A stretch of 64,000 nt of DNA from Bradyrhizobium sp. WSM3983 (GTDB lineage Bacteria > Pseudomonadota > Alphaproteobacteria > Rhizobiales > Xanthobacteraceae), in the NCBI RefSeq assembly GCF_000473045.1, contig NZ_KI421490.1, positions 47,351 to 111,350 of the forward strand, read 5' to 3'. The position numbers and the translations under genes were made by a program. The notes beneath the pieces are model-generated. The model ran no database searches and was not told the DNA's origin. It saw only the letters and a list, made by a program, of their open reading frames with translations. Positions 44,324 to 52,809 of this stretch are shown piece after piece; position 1 is the first letter of the stretch, and the number at the start of each line of letters is the position of its first letter.

Positions 44324-46210
44324 ATGGCTCATGTCGAGGTTCAGGTGACCGAAATAGTGGGCGAGGCGGCTGTACAGTCCCCTCGCCGACCTTCATGGCT
44401 AACCTCGCTGGAGCGCATTCTCGGCCTCGCCGTCGAGATCCCCGCAGCAATCCTGGTCGTCGCCGAGATCGTGATCCTGTTTGCCGGCGTGGTCGCGCGC
44501 TACGTCGTGCACCGGCCGCTGATCTGGTCAGACGAACTGGCCTCGATCCTGTTCCTGTGGCTGGCGATGCTGGGTTCGGCGGTAGCGTTCCGCCGTACCG
44601 AGCACATGCGCATGACCGCAATTGTCGCCAGTGCGCGGCCGCCCTTGCGCGCCTGGCTTGACCTGGTCGCAACCTGCGCGGCTCTGGCGTTCCTGGCGCT
44701 GATCGTGTGGCCATCCTCCGATTACGCCTACGAGGAAAGCTTCATCACCACGCCCGCGCTCCAGATCTCCAACATGTGGCGTGCCGCGGCGCTGCCGACC
44801 GGCATCTGCCTGATGGCGTTGTTCGGACTGCTGCGGCTGCGCACTGCTGATTACCGGATGGTGCTGACGGCCGCGATCTCCGTTGCCGTCGTCGTCGGCC
44901 TGTTCTGGCTGGCGCAGCCTTACCTGCGGCCGCTCGGCAATCTCAACCTCGTCATCTTCTTCGTCGGCGTCGCCGGCTTCTGCGTCTTCGCGGGCGTTCC
45001 CATTGCGTTCGGCTTTGGCCTTGCGATCTTCGGCTATCTGGCGCTGACCACGCGCACGCCTGTCATGGTGCTGGTCGGGCGGATGGACGAGGGCATGAGC
45101 CATCTCATCCTGCTCTCGGTGCCGCTGTTCGTGTTCCTGGGGCTGCTGATCGAAATGACCGGCATGGCGCGGGCCATGGTGGCATTCCTGGCGAGCCTGC
45201 TCGGCCATGTCCGCGGCGGCCTGCATTACGTGCTGGTCGGCGCCATGTATCTGGTCTCCGGCATTTCCGGCGCCAAGGCCGCCGACATGGCCGCGGTCGC
45301 GCCCGTGCTGTTCCCGGAGATGAAGCAGCGCGGCGCCAAGCCCGGCGATCTCGTCGCGCTGCTTGCGGCAACCGGCGCGCAGACCGAAACCATTCCGCCG
45401 AGCCTCGTGCTGATCACGATCGGCTCGGTCACCGGCGTCTCGATCGCGGCGCTGTTTACCGGCGGCCTGCTGCCCGGCGTCGTGCTCGCGGTCACGCTCT
45501 GCATGCTGGTGTGGTGGCGTTACCGCCACGAGGACATGAGCCATGTCCGCCGCGCCACCGCATCCGAGATCGGCAAAACCTTCGTCGTCGCCCTGCCCGC
45601 GCTCGCGCTGCCCTTCGTGATCCGCTACGCTGTGGTCGAAGGCATTGCGACCGCCACCGAAGTCTCCACCATCGGCATCGTCTATGGCGCCCTCGTCGGC
45701 CTGATCGTCTACCGCCGCTTCGACTGGCGGCGGCTGTTTCCGATGCTGGTCGAGACGGCGGCGCTGTCGGGCGCGATCCTGCTGATCATCGGCACGGCCA
45801 CCGGCATGGCCTGGGGCCTGACCCAGTCCGGCTTCTCGCGCTCGCTGGCATCCGCCATGACCGGATTGCCTGGCGGACCTGCAACCTTCATCGCCGTGTC
45901 CATCCTGGCCTTCACCATCCTTGGAAGCGTGCTGGAGGGCATCCCTGCGATCGTGCTGTTCGGGCCGCTGCTGTTTCCGATCGCCCGCGCCGTCGGCGTG
46001 CACGAGGTGCACTACGCCATGATCATCATCCTGGCGATGGGTATCGGGCTATTCGCCCCGCCGTTCGGCGTCGGCTATTATGCCGCCTGCGCCATCGGAA
46101 AGGTCGATCCGGCCGAGGGCATCAGGCCGATCTGGGGCTATCTGCTGGCGCTGCTGGTGGGATTGATCATCGTCGCGGTCTTCCCCTGGATCTCGATCGG
46201 ATTCCTGTAG
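44324..46210 (+). CDS. TRAP transporter fused small/large permease (DctQM)
   Basis: This 628-residue protein combines the four-helix DctQ part (about 25-190, LIWSDELASILFLWLAMLGSAVAFRRTEHMRM) with the large DctM permease (about 205-625, SVPLFVFLGLLIEMTGMARAMV and GISGAKAADMAAVAPVLFPEM). Fused QM subunits are known in part of the TRAP family. It drives sodium-coupled uptake of the acid bound by the preceding protein. Confidence 0.93.
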   Translation: MAHVEVQVTEIVGEAAVQSPRRPSWLTSLERILGLAVEIPAAILVVAEIVILFAGVVARYVVHRPLIWSDELASILFLWLAMLGSAVAFRRTEHMRMTAIVASARPPLRAWLDLVATCAALAFLALIVWPSSDYAYEESFITTPALQISNMWRAAALPTGICLMALFGLLRLRTADYRMVLTAAISVAVVVGLFWLAQPYLRPLGNLNLVIFFVGVAGFCVFAGVPIAFGFGLAIFGYLALTTRTPVMVLVGRMDEGMSHLILLSVPLFVFLGLLIEMTGMARAMVAFLASLLGHVRGGLHYVLVGAMYLVSGISGAKAADMAAVAPVLFPEMKQRGAKPGDLVALLAATGAQTETIPPSLVLITIGSVTGVSIAALFTGGLLPGVVLAVTLCMLVWWRYRHEDMSHVRRATASEIGKTFVVALPALALPFVIRYAVVEGIATATEVSTIGIVYGALVGLIVYRRFDWRRLFPMLVETAALSGAILLIIGTATGMAWGLTQSGFSRSLASAMTGLPGGPATFIAVSILAFTILGSVLEGIPAIVLFGPLLFPIARAVGVHEVHYAMIIILAMGIGLFAPPFGVGYYAACAIGKVDPAEGIRPIWGYLLALLVGLIIVAVFPWISIGFL

Positions 46211-46234
46211 CGCGCGGCGTCAAGGAGGGTGTCG

Positions 46235-47896
46235 ATGAGCGATCGGCAGAACCAGTACAATATCGGGCTCGACAAGACCCCCGCCAATTATGTGCCGCTG
46301 TCACCGCTGAGCTTCCTCGCGCGCAGCGCCGCCGTCTACCCCGATCACGTCAGCACGGTCTATGAGGGCCACAGCTTCACATGGGCCCAGACGCATGAGC
46401 GCTGCAAGCGCTTTGCGTCCTGGCTCGCCGGCAAGGGCATCGGCGTCGGCGACACTGTCGCTGCGATGCTGCCGAACATTCCGGCGATGAACGAGGCGCA
46501 CTTCGCGGTGCCGATGACGGGTGCCGTGCTCAATGCGCTCAACATCCGCCTCGATGCGCCCTCGATTGCGTTTCAGCTCGACCATGGCGGCGCAAAAATC
46601 ATTCTGGTCGATCCCGAATTTTCCGGCGTGATCACCGATGCGCTGGAGCAGATGAGCGGGCCCAAGCCGTTCGTGATCGACGTCGACGATGCCGCTTTCA
46701 AAGGCGGCAAGCGCATCGGCGAGATCGAATATGAGGCTGCCGTCGCGCAAGGCGATCCGAACTTCGCGGCGATCCTGCCCAGCGACGAATGGGACGCGAT
46801 CGCGCTGAGCTACACCTCGGGCACCACCGGCAATCCCAAGGGCGTCGTCACCCATCATCGCGGCGCGTACCTCAACGCCGTCAGCAACATCCTGGCCGGC
46901 AATCTTGGTCAGCACCCGGTCTATCTCTGGACCTTGCCAATGTTCCATTGCAACGGCTGGTGCTTTTCCTGGACCCTTGCGGCGGCCGCCGGCATCAATG
47001 TCTGCCTGCGCAAGGTCGAGCCGACGAAAATCTTCGAGCTGATCAGGCAGCACGGCGTCACCCACATGTGCGGCGCGCCGATCGTCTACAACACGCTGAT
47101 CAATGCGCCCGATGCGCCCAAAGAAACGTCAACCGGTAACGCGGCCCGCCGCGTCGTCGGCCTGATCGCAGGCGCTGCGCCGCCTGTCGCCGTGCTCGAA
47201 GGCGCCGAAAACATCGGCATCAAGCTGACGCACGTCTATGGCCTGACCGAGGTCTACGGCCCCGCCTCCGTCTGCGCCGAGCAGCCCGGCTGGGACGAGC
47301 TTCCCGCTGCCGAGCGCGCGCGCATGAAGCGCCGGCAGGGCGTGTCCTACCCGCTCGAGGAAGGCGTCACCGTCATCGATCCCAAGACCATGAGGCAAGT
47401 GCCGCGCGACGGCGAGACCATCGGCGAGGTCATGTTCCGCGGCAACATCGTAATGAAGGGCTACCTCAAGAACGAGAAGGCGACGAAGGAAGCCTTCGAG
47501 GGCGGCTGGTTTCACACCGGCGATCTCGGCGTGCTCGACGAGCACGGCTACGTCACCATCAAGGATCGCTCCAAGGACATCATCATTTCCGGCGGCGAGA
47601 ACATCTCGTCCGTGGAGGTCGAGGACATCCTCTACAAGCACCCGGCCGTGCTGTTCGCTGCCGTGGTCGCAAAGCCCGATCCGAAGTGGGGCGAAGTCCC
47701 CTGCGCCTTCGTCGAGCTCAAGGACGGCGCAAGCGCGACCGAGGCTGACATCATCGCCTTCTGCCGCACGCATATGAGCGGCTTCAAGACGCCGAAGGCG
47801 GTCGTGTTCGGACCGATCCCGAAGACGTCGACGGGCAAGATCCAGAAATTCCTGCTGCGCAACGAGGTCGGCTCGGCCAAGGCGATTACAGCCTGA
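46235..47896 (+). CDS. acyl-CoA synthetase (AMP-forming)
   Basis: This 553-residue ANL-superfamily enzyme activates a carboxylate to its CoA thioester. Evidence: P-loop SYTSGTTGNPKGVVTHHRG, VYGLTEVYGP, the YxxGD-type FHTGDLGVLDEHGYVTIKDR and the C-terminal catalytic Lys in PKTSTGKIQKF. AAGGAGG six bases before ATG 46235 fixes the start. It lies 24 bases after the TRAP permease, suggesting that the imported acid is its substrate. Medium-chain fatty or aromatic acids are possible. Confidence 0.93.
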   Translation: MSDRQNQYNIGLDKTPANYVPLSPLSFLARSAAVYPDHVSTVYEGHSFTWAQTHERCKRFASWLAGKGIGVGDTVAAMLPNIPAMNEAHFAVPMTGAVLNALNIRLDAPSIAFQLDHGGAKIILVDPEFSGVITDALEQMSGPKPFVIDVDDAAFKGGKRIGEIEYEAAVAQGDPNFAAILPSDEWDAIALSYTSGTTGNPKGVVTHHRGAYLNAVSNILAGNLGQHPVYLWTLPMFHCNGWCFSWTLAAAAGINVCLRKVEPTKIFELIRQHGVTHMCGAPIVYNTLINAPDAPKETSTGNAARRVVGLIAGAAPPVAVLEGAENIGIKLTHVYGLTEVYGPASVCAEQPGWDELPAAERARMKRRQGVSYPLEEGVTVIDPKTMRQVPRDGETIGEVMFRGNIVMKGYLKNEKATKEAFEGGWFHTGDLGVLDEHGYVTIKDRSKDIIISGGENISSVEVEDILYKHPAVLFAAVVAKPDPKWGEVPCAFVELKDGASATEADIIAFCRTHMSGFKTPKAVVFGPIPKTSTGKIQKFLLRNEVGSAKAITA

Positions 47897-48061
47897 GTGC
47901 GTTCCGGTTTCAGACACGCTTGGAAACACCGGCCGTTACGATCGCGCTTGGTCCTGAAACGATTGGTTCGCAGCGGCAACATTCGTCAGCGCGCCGTCGA
48001 GCCAGGTGCACTCGTATACCGCAAGGCGGCGCTGCGCTACGCCTGGTGACCAGCCGCAGTG

Positions 48062-48093
48062 ATGGGTGGGGGCGCGTGGGCGCCCTCACCCAT
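48062..48093. terminator. strong terminator-like hairpin
   Basis: The arm 48062-48075 (ATGGGTGGGGGCGC) pairs with 48080-48093, 14 bp with one G-T pair, around a four-base loop. It lies 19 bases after the DctP stop (minus strand) and also beyond the ligase gene on the plus strand, so it can act on both. Confidence 0.65.
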
Positions 48094-48112
48094 TCGTGCC
48101 GCGATCTTCCCG

Positions 48113-49090
48113 TCACATCTTCTTGTAGGCGTCGATCACTGCCTGACCGTCCGCACCAGCCTTTTTGAGCCAGTCGGCGGTGAGCTGCTGACCTATTTTC
48201 TCGAATCCGGCTTTCAGCGCGGGGCTCGGTGGTTCGACCGTCATGCCCTTTGCCTTAAGCTGATCGATGTACCAATTGGCCTTTTCCTCCCAGGCCTTCC
48301 AGCCGCGGGTTTCGGCCGTAGCAGCGGCCTTGAGGATGGCCTCCTGGGTCGGCTTGTCGAGCGCTTCGAACGCGGCCTTGTTCACGAAAGTATAATCCTT
48401 CGGGATCCAGGCCTGCACGTCGTAGAAGTATTTCAGCGATTCCCAGGCCTTTGAATCGTAGCCGGTGCCGCCCGATGACATGAACGAATTCACCACGCCG
48501 GTGGCGAGTGCTTGCGGCAGTTCGGCAGCCTGGATCGTCACCGATTGGGCGCCGACCAAGTCACCGATACGCGCGGTTCCGACATTGTAGGCGCGCCATT
48601 TCAGGCCCTTCATGTCCTCAATCGTGGTAAGTGGCTTGTTGACGTAGACGCCCTGCGGCGCCCACGGCACAGCGAACAAGAGCTTCAGACCTTGTGCATC
48701 CAGCTTCTTTTCAATGAGGGGCTTTGACGCCTGATACAGTTTCATCGATTGAGGAAAGCTGGTCGCAAGGAACGGCACGACATCGATCCCGAACAGCGGA
48801 TCTTCGTTTTCGTGGATCGACAGCAGCAATTCACCCATCTGGGCCTGCCCGGTGACGACTGCGCGTTTGATGTCTGGCGCCTTGAACAGCGAGGCATTCG
48901 GATGAACCGTGATCACGAGTTTGCCGGCAGTCGCGGCTTCGACGTCCTTGGCGAAGGCGACCAGATTTTCCGAGTGCGGATTGTCGATGGGATATGCGGC
49001 TGGCAAATTCCATTTGGTCTGGGCCAACGTAGGCGTAGCGGCCAACAGCGCGCCGGCGATCAGTCCTGAGAATAGCAAACGAGACGTCAT
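48113..49090 (-). CDS. TRAP transporter substrate-binding protein (second system)
   Basis: This 325-residue periplasmic protein has a Sec signal peptide (about 1-22, cleaved after LAQ) and the DctP motifs KWNLPAAYPIDNPHSENLVAF, VHPNASLFKAPDIKRAVVTGQ and MKGLKWRAYNVGTARI. It belongs to another subgroup than the protein at 43289. GAGGAGAAG before ATG 49090 supports the start. It is last in the operon after the permease genes. Ligand unknown. Confidence 0.92.
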   Translation of the reverse strand: MTSRLLFSGLIAGALLAATPTLAQTKWNLPAAYPIDNPHSENLVAFAKDVEAATAGKLVITVHPNASLFKAPDIKRAVVTGQAQMGELLLSIHENEDPLFGIDVVPFLATSFPQSMKLYQASKPLIEKKLDAQGLKLLFAVPWAPQGVYVNKPLTTIEDMKGLKWRAYNVGTARIGDLVGAQSVTIQAAELPQALATGVVNSFMSSGGTGYDSKAWESLKYFYDVQAWIPKDYTFVNKAAFEALDKPTQEAILKAAATAETRGWKAWEEKANWYIDQLKAKGMTVEPPSPALKAGFEKIGQQLTADWLKKAGADGQAVIDAYKKM

Positions 49091-49129
49091 CGAACTTCTC
49101 CTCACGGTAAGGCGGCAATCCCGGCGCGA

Positions 49130-50443
49130 TCAGTCGGGGAAAGCCAGCTTGGGCAGCACCAGCACGATTTGCGGGTATTCGGTGATGATGAAAACTGCGG
49201 CCAATAGCAGCACAAAGAACGGGAATGCCGCCCGGGCGACCGTCAACGTATCGCGGCCGCTCATGTTTTGCAGCACGAACAGGTTGAAACCGACCGGTGG
49301 CGTGATCTGCGCCATTTCGACATGGATGATGAGGTAGACACCGAACCAGACGAGATCGAGGCCGGCCTGCTTGACCATCGGCAACACGATGACCGCGGTC
49401 AGCACGATCATCGAGATGCCATCGATCAGGCATCCAAGGATGATGTACATGATGCTCAAATAGAGCGCGAGCATGCCTGGCGTGAGTTGCTGTCCCTGAA
49501 CCCAACTGGCGAGCGCGGTGGGAATACCGGTATAGGCCATCGCGGCTGTGGTGTAGGCGGCGCCGGCCAGGATCAGCATGATCATGCAGGTCAGCCGCGT
49601 CGCGCTCATGGTGCTTTCGAGGAAATTCTTGCGCGAAAGCGTGCCGCTCCACCACGCCAGGATCAGCGCGCCGGCGACGCCCCAGGCGGCGCATTCGGTA
49701 GCGGTCGCAAACCCGAGCACCAGTGAGAGGAAGACCGCAAGGATCAGCAGCATGCACGGTGCGAGCTTGGCCGACTCGCGCAGCTTCTGCCGGAACGGCA
49801 TCGGCGGGTCGCGCGGCGGGACTTTCGCAGGGTTCAGCAGCGACCAGATGATGATGTAGCCGGAATAGAGCACCATCACGAGCACGCCCGGCAGGAACCC
49901 GCCAAGGAACACCTGGAGCACGGAAACATTCGCCGTGACCGCGTAAACCACCATCGGAATTGACGGTGGAATCAGGAGGCCGAGCGTACCGGATCCCGCC
50001 AGCGAACCGAGGCTGAGGCCCTTGTCGTAGCCGCGCTTGTCGAGTTCGGGCAATGCGATCTTGCCGATGGTCGCACAAGTCGCGGCCGACGAGCCCGACA
50101 CCGCCGCAAAGATGCCGCAGCCGATGACGTTCACATGGGTCAGCCGTCCGGGCAACCATTGCACCCAAGGCGACAAGCCGCGGAACATCTCTTCCGACAA
50201 TCTGGTACGAAACAGGATTTCTCCCATCCAGATGAACAGCGGCAATGCCGCCAGCGTCCACGACGCACTCGCGCTCCAGGTCGTGGTCGCGAGTACGCTC
50301 CCAAGCGGCAGGCTCGTGGTCAGCGCCATCGCCACGAAGCCGACGAGCCCAAGCGAGACCGCGATCCATACGCCGCTCGCCAGCAGCAGGATCATTACGC
50401 CGAGCAGAATGAACGACAGTTCGATCATGCCGAGGCTGGCCAT
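49130..50443 (-). CDS. TRAP transporter large permease (DctM)
   Basis: This 437-residue DctM subunit has about 11-12 membrane segments and typical stretches: FRGLSPWVQWLPGRLTHVNVIGCGIFAAVSGSSAATCATIGKIALPEL, a GxSAxxxA-type motif, and LIPPSIPMVVYA. It forms the sodium-coupled translocation pathway with the small subunit, whose gene ends two bases upstream. Confidence 0.94.
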   Translation of the reverse strand: MASLGMIELSFILLGVMILLLASGVWIAVSLGLVGFVAMALTTSLPLGSVLATTTWSASASWTLAALPLFIWMGEILFRTRLSEEMFRGLSPWVQWLPGRLTHVNVIGCGIFAAVSGSSAATCATIGKIALPELDKRGYDKGLSLGSLAGSGTLGLLIPPSIPMVVYAVTANVSVLQVFLGGFLPGVLVMVLYSGYIIIWSLLNPAKVPPRDPPMPFRQKLRESAKLAPCMLLILAVFLSLVLGFATATECAAWGVAGALILAWWSGTLSRKNFLESTMSATRLTCMIMLILAGAAYTTAAMAYTGIPTALASWVQGQQLTPGMLALYLSIMYIILGCLIDGISMIVLTAVIVLPMVKQAGLDLVWFGVYLIIHVEMAQITPPVGFNLFVLQNMSGRDTLTVARAAFPFFVLLLAAVFIITEYPQIVLVLPKLAFPD

Positions 50444-50445
50444 CG

Positions 50446-51045
50446 TCAGCCCCCGCCGCCCTGCGAGATGCGCTCGATAAATTCGTCCGGCGTTTCCTCA
50501 GGCGATCCCTTCTCGTAGCTCGGCCGACGACCGCGCAGCACATTGACCATTTCATCGGCGACCGCGATCCCCAGGATCATGAGGCCGCCGGCGAAGCCCA
50601 ACTGCGGAATCCAGAGAGGAACGGCGACGACGCCTTGAGCAACGTCTTTGAAGCGCCAGGAGTCGTAGGCCATCTGCGCAGCATATCGGGAGAAGTAGAG
50701 AATGAAGACAGTCGCAATCCCGAGCGCCACGATCTCGGCACACTGCCGGGCGCGCCCATGCAGGCGCTCGAGCAGCAGACCGACGCGGATCATCTCTCCA
50801 CGTTTGAAAGTGTGCGCGAGTCCGAGGAAGGCCATCGCGGCCATGCACCAGGACGCGAAATCGTCGCCGGCTGGAATGTTGATGGCAAATTGCCGGCCAA
50901 CCGACATGACCATCATAATCGCAAAGATCGCAACCAGGAACGCCCCGGCTGCATAGCCTGCGCCGAGATAGAGAAGGTCGAGAGCGCGCCGGAGCAATCC
51001 CGGCGCCGCCACATCATCGTCATGCTCCGCCAATGCGGCCCCCAT
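50446..51045 (-). CDS. TRAP transporter small permease (DctQ)
   Basis: This 199-residue protein has four membrane helices (about 25-50, 60-85, 100-125 and 145-165) with AGDDFASWCMAAMAFLGLAHTFKRGEMIRVG, the conserved DctQ core. It is first in the second TRAP operon (Q-M-P order). Confidence 0.9.
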   Translation of the reverse strand: MGAALAEHDDDVAAPGLLRRALDLLYLGAGYAAGAFLVAIFAIMMVMSVGRQFAINIPAGDDFASWCMAAMAFLGLAHTFKRGEMIRVGLLLERLHGRARQCAEIVALGIATVFILYFSRYAAQMAYDSWRFKDVAQGVVAVPLWIPQLGFAGGLMILGIAVADEMVNVLRGRRPSYEKGSPEETPDEFIERISQGGGG

Positions 51046-51206
51046 CCTGACGCGCCACGACTCAACCGGACCACACGACTTCTGAGCCAGTTGGTGCTGG
51101 CTGATTATCGCTGCCGTTCCACGCCTGTCTTTGAGACGTTAGACCAACACGATCGCAACCACGCAGGCAAGGACCATGCCGGTTTGTCTCGGTGCCCCAG
51201 GTACTT

Positions 51207-52004
51207 TTACACCGTATCGAGCCGCATGCCGTCATAGGCCGGCACCACGCCCGCAGGCAGCTTGTGCCGGATCACCTCGTAATCGACGTCGGCCGTCATG
51301 TTGGTGATGACGGCACGCTTCGGTTTGAAGCGCTCGATCCAGGACAGCGCGTCGTTGATGCTGAAATGGCTGACATGCGGGGTGTAGCGCAGGCCATCGA
51401 CGATCCAAAGATCAAGATTCTCCAGCGCACCCCAGCTTTCGCGCGGGATGTCGTTGAGGTCGGGCGTGTAGGCGGCGTTGCCGATGCGATAGCCAAGCGC
51501 CGGGATCTGGCCGTGCTGAACCAGGAACGCGGTCATCGTCACCTCCCCGCCCTTGCCGCCGATGGTCTGGCTATGGCCGGCCTCAATGGAATGCCGGGTG
51601 AGGATCGGCGGGTAGTCACTGCCCTCCGGCGAGATGAAGCAATAGGAGAACCGCGCCATGATGTCCTTGGCGGTCGACTGGTTGAAATAGACCGGAATGC
51701 GCTTGCGCATATGAATCACGACCGAGCGCAGGTCGTCCATGCCGTGGGTCTGGTCGGCATGCTCGTGCGTCAGGAACACCGCGTCGATGTGGTCGACATT
51801 GGTATCGATCAGCTGCTCGCGCAGATCGGGTGAGGTGTCGATCACGATGCGCGTGGTGCCGTGGCCCGATGTCTGCTCGACCAGCAGCGAGCAGCGGCGG
51901 CGGCGGTTTTTTGGATTCTTGGGGTCGCAAGCGCCCCAGCCGAGTGCCGGGCGCGGCACGCCGGCGGAGGAGCCGCAGCCCAGGATCGTCAGCGTCAGCG
52001 TCAT
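51207..52004 (-). CDS. MBL fold metallo-hydrolase (PhnP-like)
   Basis: This 265-residue protein shows the beta-lactamase-fold start LTILGCGSSAGVPRPALGWGACDP and metal motif THEHADQTHGMDDLR (HxHxD with Gln in the usual second-metal His place). The PhnP-like group cleaves cyclic phosphates or other phosphodiesters; the substrate here is unknown. It is the last gene of the holB-metG-tatD operon, 13 bases after tatD. Confidence 0.9.
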   Translation of the reverse strand: MTLTLTILGCGSSAGVPRPALGWGACDPKNPKNRRRRCSLLVEQTSGHGTTRIVIDTSPDLREQLIDTNVDHIDAVFLTHEHADQTHGMDDLRSVVIHMRKRIPVYFNQSTAKDIMARFSYCFISPEGSDYPPILTRHSIEAGHSQTIGGKGGEVTMTAFLVQHGQIPALGYRIGNAAYTPDLNDIPRESWGALENLDLWIVDGLRYTPHVSHFSINDALSWIERFKPKRAVITNMTADVDYEVIRHKLPAGVVPAYDGMRLDTV

Positions 52005-52017
52005 GCGGCTCAGAACC

Positions 52018-52797
52018 TCAAGCTTTCACCTTGGAGAACAGGCGGAAGAAGTTTTCGCTGGTCTGGCGTGAGATCTCATCGAGCGACACGCCGCGCGTCT
52101 CGGCCAGCACCTTGGCGACCTCGACCACATAGGCCGGCTCGTTGCGTTTGCCCCGGAACTTGCCGGGCGCAAGGTAGGGCGAATCTGTTTCAACCAGAAT
52201 ACGGTCAGACGGCAATTCGGCCGCCAGCGCGCGCAAGGCATCCGACTTCTTGAAGGTCAGGATGCCCGTAAAGCCGATGTAGAGTCCGAGCGACACCGCC
52301 TTCAGCGCCAGTTCGCGCCCGCCGGTGTAACAATGCAGCACGGCGCGAAACGATCCCTTCGCCGCCTCCTCTTCCAGGATGCGGGCGCAATCCTCGTCCG
52401 CTTCGCGGGTGTGGATCACCAGCGGCAGGCCGGTGGTGCGGGCCGCCGCGATATGGGCGCGAAAGCCCCTTGCCTGCGCTTCCGGCGAGCCGTCGTCGTA
52501 GAAATAGTCGAGCCCGGCTTCGCCGAGCGCGACGACCTTGGGATGCTGCGTCAGCGCGATCAGCTCGTCCGGCGTGATGCCGTCTTCCTCATCCGCGTTG
52601 TGCGGATGAGTGCCGACCGAGCAATAGACGTCGTCGAAGCGCTCAGCGATGGCGAGAAGCTGATCGAGCTTTCGCACCCGCGTCGAGATCGTGACCATGC
52701 GGCCGATCCCAGCCGCACGCGCACGCGACACGATCCCGTCGAGATCCTCCGCAAAGTCCGGAAAATCCAGATGGCAGTGACTGTCGACCAGCAGCAT
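52018..52797 (-). CDS. tatD: TatD family metal-dependent hydrolase
   Basis: This 259-residue TIM-barrel hydrolase has metal ligands in VDSHCHLDF, GEAGLDYFYDD and HTREADED, and the closing LVETDSPYLAPGKFRGKRNEPAYV. TatD proteins are 3'-5' exonucleases/DNases linked to DNA repair and to quality control. It is placed 12 bases after metG, a conserved order. Confidence 0.93.
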   Translation of the reverse strand: MLLVDSHCHLDFPDFAEDLDGIVSRARAAGIGRMVTISTRVRKLDQLLAIAERFDDVYCSVGTHPHNADEEDGITPDELIALTQHPKVVALGEAGLDYFYDDGSPEAQARGFRAHIAAARTTGLPLVIHTREADEDCARILEEEAAKGSFRAVLHCYTGGRELALKAVSLGLYIGFTGILTFKKSDALRALAAELPSDRILVETDSPYLAPGKFRGKRNEPAYVVEVAKVLAETRGVSLDEISRQTSENFFRLFSKVKA

Positions 52798-52809
52798 GGT
52801 TCGAACGCC

